Assembly: GCA_002749205.1 (NCBI GenBank)
Contig: PDOP01000039.1
Location: forward strand, 1 to 56,289
Direction of reading: 5' to 3'
Origin: Treponema sp.
Lineage (GTDB): Bacteria > Spirochaetota > Spirochaetia > Treponematales > Treponemataceae
DNA length: 56,289 bases
Both the position numbers and the translations under genes were made by a program. The notes under the pieces are model-generated. The model did no database searches and was not told the DNA's origin. It worked only from the letters and a program-made list of their open reading frames with translations. This document shows positions 51,083 to 56,289 of the stretch, one piece after another (position 1 is the first letter of the stretch; the number at the start of each line of letters is the position of its first letter).

Positions 51083-52375
51083 ATGAAAAAAATAGTTCAT
51101 TATATTAACCAATTCTTTGCCGGTAAAGGCGGAGAAGACAAAGCTGATTTTGAGCCCGCTGTTTTTGACGGTAAGCTGGGGCCGGGCTTGGGTATTGATA
51201 CTGCAATCGGAGATGCCGGCGAAATTGTTAAAACAATAGTTTGCGGTGATAATTATTTTAATGAAAATGAAGATAATGCTTTGGCTTTTGTAAAAAAGGT
51301 TTTAGAAGAAGTTAAGCCTGATCTTTTTATCGCAGGGCCGGGTTTTAATGCAGGTCGTTACGGTATGGCTTGTGGTGCCGCTTCAAAAGTGGCAAATGAA
51401 ATGGGCATACCTGCCGTTACGGGATTATATGAAGAAAACCCCGGATATGATGTTTACAAAGCAACAATGTATACGGTTGCTACAAAAAATTCTGCCGTTG
51501 GTATGCGAGAAGCCGTTCCCGCAATTGCTAAATTGGCAAAAAAACTTTTAACAGGCGAAAAGCTCGGCACAGCTCAAGAAGAAGGTTTGTTGCTCCGTGG
51601 TGTAAGAAAAAACTTTTTTGCTGAAGAGCGTGGCGCAAAACGAGCCGTAGACATGTTGGTAAAAAAACTGAAAGGCGAAGAGTTCGTAACAGAATATCCA
51701 ATGCCTGTATTCGACCAAGTTGAACCACATGCACCTGTAGCCGATGTTTCAAAAGCGGTTGTAGCCCTTGTTACATCAGGCGGTGTTGTACCAAAAGGTA
51801 ATCCTGACAGAATCGAAGCTTCAAGCGCTTCAAAATACGGTGAGTATTCAATTGCAGGAATGGATAAACTTTCTTCTGCTGACAGTGAAACTGCTCACGG
51901 AGGTTATGACCCAACTTACTGTAATGAAAATCCAAACCGTGTTCTTCCTGTTGATGTTTTACGCGACATGGAAAAAGAAGGCAAAATCGCCAAACTGCAC
52001 GAAAAATACTATACAACAACCGGTAACGGTACTGCAGTAAAAAGCTCAAAGAAATTTGCAAGCGAGTTTGCTCAGAAATTGGTAAGTGATGGCGTAAATG
52101 CCGTAATCCTGACATCTACGTGAGGTACTTGTACTCGTTGCGGTGCAACGATGGTAAAAGAAATTGAAAAAGTCCTTCCCGTAGTTCACATTGCTACTGT
52201 TGTTCCAATTTCGCAAACAGTAGGTGCTAACCGAATAGTTCCGGCTGTAGCTATTCCGTATCCTCTCGGCGACCCAAGCATGACTGCCGCAGAAGAAAAA
52301 GAATTGCGCTACAAAATGGTAGAAAAGGCATTAAAAGCCCTTGAAACACCTGTTTCCGAACAAACGGTTTTCTAA
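51083..52375 (+). CDS. grdB: Glycine reductase component B, selenoprotein subunit GrdB (in-frame UGA = Sec)
   Basis: 430 aa when the TGA at 52121-52123 is read as selenocysteine (residue 347). Translation continues without another stop for 83 codons: GTCTRCGATMVKEIEKV and on to SEQTVF, all family-like. The Sec sits in STUGTCTRC; in protein B it accepts the carboxymethyl group of glycine. A hairpin directly downstream can serve as the SECIS element. ATG 51083 has GGAG 5 nt upstream; a GTG at 51077 overlaps that site. Conventional gene calling would cut this gene at 52123. Confidence 0.93.
52121..52156 (+). promoter_or_regulatory. SECIS element of grdB
   Basis: After the UGA there are 12 nt, then CGTTGC (52136-52141), loop GGT and GCAACG (52145-52150); the stem extends imperfectly to about 52156. 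A bulged stem with a G/U apical loop near the UGA is what bacterial SelB recognises. Confidence 0.8.
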
Positions 52376-52384
52376 TTTCTTTAA

Positions 52385-52418
52385 AAAGGCAGCCCCGTGT
52401 GGGTTGTCTTTTTTTTTG
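52385..52418 (+). terminator. grdEB terminator
   Basis: AAGGCAGCCC pairs with GGGTTGTCTT (two G-U pairs) and nine T follow. Confidence 0.85.
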
Positions 52419-52799
52419 AATAAATATTTAAACATTGTAATTTGCTAAACGCCACCCCGCTCCCTCGCATAATCTTTTTATCTTTTTTTGTGTAGTATAA
52501 TCGAAGTCTCATGCTTGAGCCTTCTTTACTTGAGAAGCTTTAGCGATAAAAAGGATAGACTAGAGGTCGCAATTAAAACCCAAGCGAAATGATACGGCAG
52601 TAAAGGGAGTTCTTTTTTCGTTTCACGCAATAAACCGGTGTGGTGGAAGTACACTTAGCCTGATTTTGAGACTACCGTTATCCTTTTGGGCGATTTAGTT
52701 TGTCGGAAAAGTCGGTTGAACGGAGGGAAAACGACTTTTATAAAAAAAGAAAAGCTCAAAAGATAAAAGGTAGGCGAGGGGTGGGAGCTTTAGCGACAA
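52419..52799. repeat. Intergenic block: direct repeat arm and two R3 elements
   Basis: 52419-52454 (TTTAAACATTGTAATTTGCT is its core) is identical over 36 bp to 56158-56193 on the other side of the iron transporter operon. R3 copy 5 lies at 52441-52566 on the minus strand (CTATCCTTTTTATC with GATAAAAAGATTATGCG). R3 copy 6 lies at 52655-52799 on the plus strand (GCCTGATTTTGAG, TATCCTTTTGGGC, GCTCAAAAGATAAAAGG). The stretch between (52567-52654) shows nothing. Confidence 0.7.
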
Positions 52800-52838
52800 A
52801 TAATTTATAAAAAAACTATAAATTTATGTTAACCGGCC

Positions 52839-52883
52839 TTGACTTATTTTTGTTTTTTTAGTAAGATATAGCTAACTTTAGCC
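52839..52883 (+). promoter_or_regulatory. Promoter and candidate metal-regulator operator of the iron importer
   Basis: TTGACT (52839-52844), a 17-bp spacer and TAAGAT (52862-52867). At the expected transcript start AGCTAA-CT-TTAGCC (52870-52883) is an imperfect inverted repeat, reminiscent of DtxR-family operators. GATAGGAGG then serves as ribosome binding site. Confidence 0.5.
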
Positions 52884-52897
52884 GATAGGAGGTTTTT

Positions 52898-53950
52898 ATG
52901 AAAAAAATCATGGCGATTATGTTAATCCTGTTTTTAAGTGTTTCACTTTTTGCAGGTGGCAGCAAAGATATTTCTGTAACAGATCTTTCCGATAAAGAAA
53001 AGATCGTAACTGTATATTCATCAAGACATTACGACAGTGATAAGCTTGTTTTTGATGAGTTCACAAAGAAAACAGGTATCAAGGTTCAAGTTTTAAATGA
53101 TAAGGGAGCGGCTCTTATCAAAAAGCTTGAGATGGAAGGTATGGATAGCCCTGCTGATGTTTTTATGACTGTAGGTATCGGGGAATTATATCAGGCCAAG
53201 AAGAAAGGTTTATTACAACCGTTTACTTCTTCTGTTGTAAAAAAGAATATTCCTTCGCAGTTTATGGATAAGCAGAATTACTACACAGGTATTACATATA
53301 GAGCAAGAGTTCTTGTGTATAATCCTGCAAAAGTTAATGCAAGTGAGCTTTCTTCTTATAAAGATTTAGCCAATCCAAAGTGGAAAGGTAAAATATTAAC
53401 AAGAAGTTCAAGCAGCTCATATAATCAGCACTTAATTGCTTTTATGATTGCAAAATACGGAGAAAAGGCTACTCTTGACTGGTTAAAAGGTTTGGTTGCA
53501 AATTTTGCCAGAGATCCCAAAGGTAATGATAGAGCACAAGCTAAAGCTGTTCTTGCAGGTGAAGGGGATATTGGAATTATGAATAGCTACTACATGGGGA
53601 AAATGGCTATAGATAAAGATCCTATTCAAAATGAAGCTTCAAAAAAATTAAAGTTGTTCTTCCCAAATCAGGGTAAAGGTGGTGTTCATGCAAATTTGAG
53701 TGCGGCAGGTATTACAAAATCTGCAACACATAAAAAGAATGCGGCAAAATTAATTGAATTTTTAACCGATGCTTATGCCCAAAAAGTTTTTGCAGAAATG
53801 AATTTTGAATTTCCTGCAAATCCAAAAACAGAAATGCCACCGTTATTAAAATCATGGGGAAAAATTGAAATGTCCAAAATTGATTTTGATAAAATTGGTG
53901 CAAATTTAGAGAAGGCAACATTGCTTGCCGCAGAGGCAAACTTTAAATAA
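52898..53950 (+). CDS. Iron(III)-type ABC transporter substrate-binding protein
   Basis: A 350-aa exported protein with signal peptide MKKIMAIMLILFLSVSLFAG; no lipobox Cys. VTVYSSRHYDSDKLVFDEFTKKTG is the N-terminal motif of the FutA/FbpA ferric-binding family, in which the Tyr and His residues help to bind iron; IGIMNSYYMGKM carries the later tyrosine pair. It presents ferric iron to the permease encoded by the next gene, whose ATG overlaps its stop by one base. Confidence 0.88.
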   Translation: MKKIMAIMLILFLSVSLFAGGSKDISVTDLSDKEKIVTVYSSRHYDSDKLVFDEFTKKTGIKVQVLNDKGAALIKKLEMEGMDSPADVFMTVGIGELYQAKKKGLLQPFTSSVVKKNIPSQFMDKQNYYTGITYRARVLVYNPAKVNASELSSYKDLANPKWKGKILTRSSSSSYNQHLIAFMIAKYGEKATLDWLKGLVANFARDPKGNDRAQAKAVLAGEGDIGIMNSYYMGKMAIDKDPIQNEASKKLKLFFPNQGKGGVHANLSAAGITKSATHKKNAAKLIEFLTDAYAQKVFAEMNFEFPANPKTEMPPLLKSWGKIEMSKIDFDKIGANLEKATLLAAEANFK

Positions 53951-55551
53951 TGTTTTCTTTAAAACAAAAAAAGACCAAAGTCAGTCTTTGGTCTTTTTTT
54001 TCATATTTTTTTATTTCAGTTTTAATTGCCCCGCCGTTGTTTTTTCTTGTAAATTCTTTATCAAAAACAAGTCCGAGTACAAAAAAAATTGTAACGATGT
54101 TTTTAGGTACATACACAAAAAACACGGCTATTATTTTAGTTTTCACACTTTGTTTTTGTTTGCTTATTGGTTTTATCTCAGCATGTATCATGAGCTTTTA
54201 CAACTTCAAAGGAAAAAAAATTTTTGAGTTTTTACTTATTCTTCCATTTGCAATTCCCTCTTATATTCTTGCTTACATTTATACTGACTTTTTTTCCTAT
54301 GGTGGAATTATTTATAAGATTATGCAACGGTTCGGTATTTTTTTCAATCTAGATATAATGAATATAAAAGGCCTGATTTTTATTTTAATTTGTGCTTTTT
54401 ACCCTTATTCTTATATAATATTTAGGTCATATTTAAAACGACTTGACCAAAATATTTTGGATTCTGCTGTTTCACTTGGTGCAGGTAAATGCAAACTTAT
54501 TTTTAAAATTCTAATACCGGTTTCTTACCCCGCTATTCTTTCTGCATCTTTGCTTATCATAATGGAAGTTTTAAATGCTTTTGGTGTTCCGTATTATTTC
54601 GGTGTGCAAGTTTTCAGCACAGGTATTTTTCATGCTTGGGTTTCATTTCAAGACATAGAAGCCGCAACAAAATTGTCGTTCATATTAATTTTGTTTATAG
54701 GAGTAGTTTCGGGTTTAATTTATATGATGAAAAATGCAAAAAAATATCAGTATTCTTCAGGTGCAGTTAGATTTATTCAACCGAAAAATATAAGTGGTGT
54801 AAAAGCTTTTGCGGCATACTTTTATTTGATATTACTAATCAGTATTTCTTTTATTATTCCGTGTATTCACCTTATTTTATGGCTGTACCATTCAATCGGT
54901 AATGTAAGTTTTGTTGCAAGCAGTTTCTTTTTTACGCTTTTTGTAGGCATCTTCAGTGCATCCCTAATAGTCATTGTTTCCATCATACTTGCAAATCATT
55001 CAAGGTATCATCACGACAAATTTAATAAACTGCTTTTTCGGGTTGCAACAATCGGTTATGGTATTCCCGGTATAATTATCGCAATTGCAACGCTGTCGCT
55101 TTTTATAAAATTGGATAGATTTATATTTGGTCGCTTGATTTTTACATTAAGCATTATTCCATTATTTATTGCTTACACAATTCGTTTTATAATGGTGAGT
55201 TTTAATTCAATTGATGCCGGTTTTAACAAATGTGGTTTAAAATTTTCAAAGGCTTCAAAGTCGCTTGGAGCAGGAGAGATTAAAACATTTTTAAAAGTAG
55301 ACTTACCTCTTATCAAAGCAAATATAATTGGTGCCTTTTTATTAAGCTTTATTGAAATTATAAAAGACCTGCCGATAACATCACTTTTAATCCCGTTTAA
55401 TCGAGAAACACTTGCAATCACTATCAGTAATTATGCGGCACAAGAGCGAATAACGGATATAGCCTTTCCTGCAATATTGATAATTGTCATTTCAACCGCT
55501 TTATTATATTTATTTACAAGGAATGAAAAAAATGAAATACATAAAAATTGA
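53950..55551 (+). CDS. Iron(III)-type ABC transporter permease (fused double permease)
   Basis: A 533-aa protein with about 12 membrane spans, two homologous six-span halves as in FbpB-type permeases. The EAA loops are SAVSLGAGKCKLIFKILIP in the first half and KASKSLGAGEIKTFLKVDLP in the second. The first codons (MFSLKQKKTKVSLWSFF) overlap a Rho-independent terminator, so expression is likely reduced relative to the binding protein. Confidence 0.88.
   Translation: MFSLKQKKTKVSLWSFFSYFFISVLIAPPLFFLVNSLSKTSPSTKKIVTMFLGTYTKNTAIILVFTLCFCLLIGFISACIMSFYNFKGKKIFEFLLILPFAIPSYILAYIYTDFFSYGGIIYKIMQRFGIFFNLDIMNIKGLIFILICAFYPYSYIIFRSYLKRLDQNILDSAVSLGAGKCKLIFKILIPVSYPAILSASLLIIMEVLNAFGVPYYFGVQVFSTGIFHAWVSFQDIEAATKLSFILILFIGVVSGLIYMMKNAKKYQYSSGAVRFIQPKNISGVKAFAAYFYLILLISISFIIPCIHLILWLYHSIGNVSFVASSFFFTLFVGIFSASLIVIVSIILANHSRYHHDKFNKLLFRVATIGYGIPGIIIAIATLSLFIKLDRFIFGRLIFTLSIIPLFIAYTIRFIMVSFNSIDAGFNKCGLKFSKASKSLGAGEIKTFLKVDLPLIKANIIGAFLLSFIEIIKDLPITSLLIPFNRETLAITISNYAAQERITDIAFPAILIIVISTALLYLFTRNEKNEIHKN
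53966..54001 (+). terminator. Intragenic terminator in the first codons of the permease gene
   Basis: GACCAAAG (53973-53980), loop TCAGT, CTTTGGTC (53986-53993), then a run of eight T, with a matching A run before it. It lies 16-51 nt inside the permease reading frame. Confidence 0.85.
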
Positions 55552-56161
55552 AAATTTAAATTTTGAATATGAAAAAAATAAACCGATACTGAAAAATATA
55601 AATATTGAGATGGATAAAGGAGAAATACTTGGAGTATATGGTGAAAGCGGTATTGGAAAAACAACTCTACTAAATATAATCGCAGGTTTTGAAAATGAAA
55701 CTTCCGGTTTAATTTATATTGACGGAGAAAAAATTAATTCTGTACCGGTAGAAAAAAGAAATATAGCCTTTATTTTTCAAGATTACGCTTTGTTCCCGCA
55801 TTTAACGGTTGAAAAAAATATAGCTTTTGGAATTAAAGAAAAAAATCATGAAAGAAAACGCAAAAAAATAGATGAATTATTGAGTTTGGTTAAACTTGAA
55901 AATTTTGCTACTCGATATCCTTATGAACTTTCAGGCGGACAACAACAGAGAGTTGCCTTAGTACGGGGCCTTGCAACAGAGCCAAGAATGCTTTTAATGG
56001 ATGAGCCTTTTTCCAACCTTGATGAAAAATTAAAAGATGAACTAATTATACAGTTAAAAAAAATCATCAAGAACTTCTGTATAACCACAATTTTTGTAAG
56101 CCATGATATTCAGGACATAAAAAAAATGGGCGGCAGAGTTTTTGAAATCAGCAAAAAATAA
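55532..56161 (+). CDS. Iron(III)-type ABC transporter ATPase
   Basis: A 209-aa ATPase: Walker A GESGIGKTTL, Q-loop FIFQDYALFPH, signature LSGGQQQRVALVRGL, Walker B MLLMDEPFSNLD and switch FVSHDIQD. It lacks the C-terminal TOBE-like regulatory domain found in many FbpC proteins. ATG 55532 is preferred because AAGGA lies 9 nt upstream; ATG 55523 touches that site. It overlaps the permease gene by 20 nt and completes the operon. Confidence 0.88.
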   Translation: MKYIKIENLNFEYEKNKPILKNINIEMDKGEILGVYGESGIGKTTLLNIIAGFENETSGLIYIDGEKINSVPVEKRNIAFIFQDYALFPHLTVEKNIAFGIKEKNHERKRKKIDELLSLVKLENFATRYPYELSGGQQQRVALVRGLATEPRMLLMDEPFSNLDEKLKDELIIQLKKIIKNFCITTIFVSHDIQDIKKMGGRVFEISKK

Positions 56162-56289
56162 ATATTTAAACATTGTAATTTGCTAAACGCCAACCCGCGA
56201 CCGCCGCATAACCTTTTGCTCTCTACTGTTTAACAAAATCGGTGTTTTCCATTTCATTCCAACCACCTCTTCTTTTTAAAATAATCGAA
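56158..56289 (-). repeat. Direct repeat arm and start of an R3 element, cut by the window end
   Basis: The first 36 bp equal 52419-52454. CCCGC and CGCATAACCTTTTG then follow the R3 pattern of copy 5. The element is incomplete here. Confidence 0.65.

Noticed and set aside
52124..52375. A separate small gene starting at ATG 52151 after the grdB stop
   Set aside because: It is the C-terminal part of GrdB read through a selenocysteine UGA; sequence is family-like across the UGA and a SECIS hairpin follows.

Overview
The window reads as a chromosomal segment of a spirochaete of the genus Treponema, most like the T. denticola / T. pedis / T. putidum group. The grounds are the low G+C content, the treponemal type of hexokinase, a selenoprotein glycine reductase (grdE-grdB), lipoproteins with spirochaete-style lipoboxes, an Rsb-type partner-switching module and a potassium-dependent membrane pyrophosphatase. 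The species call is inference from gene content. No prophage, transposase, integrase or CRISPR array was seen.

Layout. 1-1.6 kb: the tail of a chemotaxis receptor and two small lipoproteins. 2.0-4.7 kb: clpS-clpA. 5.0-9.4 kb: two SpoIIE/RsbU phosphatases, a STAS antagonist and a degenerate RsbW-like kinase, followed by a VanY-type carboxypeptidase (9.4-10.2 kb) and a conserved unknown. 11.4-15.7 kb: an acyltransferase, a GltS-like carrier and envelope proteins. 16.1-18.6 kb: rpmF-acpP-rnc, a small Cys protein and a formate/nitrite channel. 18.8-22.8 kb: an unknown, an orphan adenine methyltransferase and hppA. 23.3-29.9 kb: a five-gene Opp/Yej-type peptide importer. 30.3-38.1 kb: hexokinase, a four-domain sulfur-transfer flavoprotein, a 45-aa small protein, a glycosyltransferase and fhs. 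38.1-44.4 kb: a peptide-natural-product cassette between two long direct repeats. 44.7-49.5 kb: tRNA-Val, two cyclic-nucleotide-type regulators, a PHP phosphoesterase, a flavin reductase, a PopT-like (DUF368) protein and a free-standing DbpA RNA-binding domain. 49.8-52.4 kb: grdE and grdB, the latter with an in-frame UGA (selenocysteine). 52.9-56.2 kb: an iron-type ABC importer.

The most interesting region is 38.1-44.4 kb. It holds four short Cys-rich peptides that share a leader motif, a radical SAM/SPASM enzyme with an N-terminal PqqD-like domain, an ABC exporter without a peptidase domain, and two paralogous envelope proteins that are candidate immunity factors. It has two near-consensus promoters on the minus strand. 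One precursor appears to start at an AUA codon. Another carries a G9 tract: losing one G would fuse its leader in frame to the radical SAM enzyme, and gaining one G would truncate the core. The whole cassette is bracketed by direct repeats of about 310 and 334 bp, so it looks like a module that can be gained or lost by recombination.

The intergenic DNA carries three dispersed repeat families, here named R1, R2 and R3. R1 and R3 are palindromic, and the variable arms of R3 covary. A second genome-level pattern is that at least seven genes start 6-7 nt after a good -10 box and lack a Shine-Dalgarno site, which suggests leaderless mRNAs. Two transcription terminators sit in unusual places: one at the start of the hppA transcript and one inside the first codons of the iron-permease gene.
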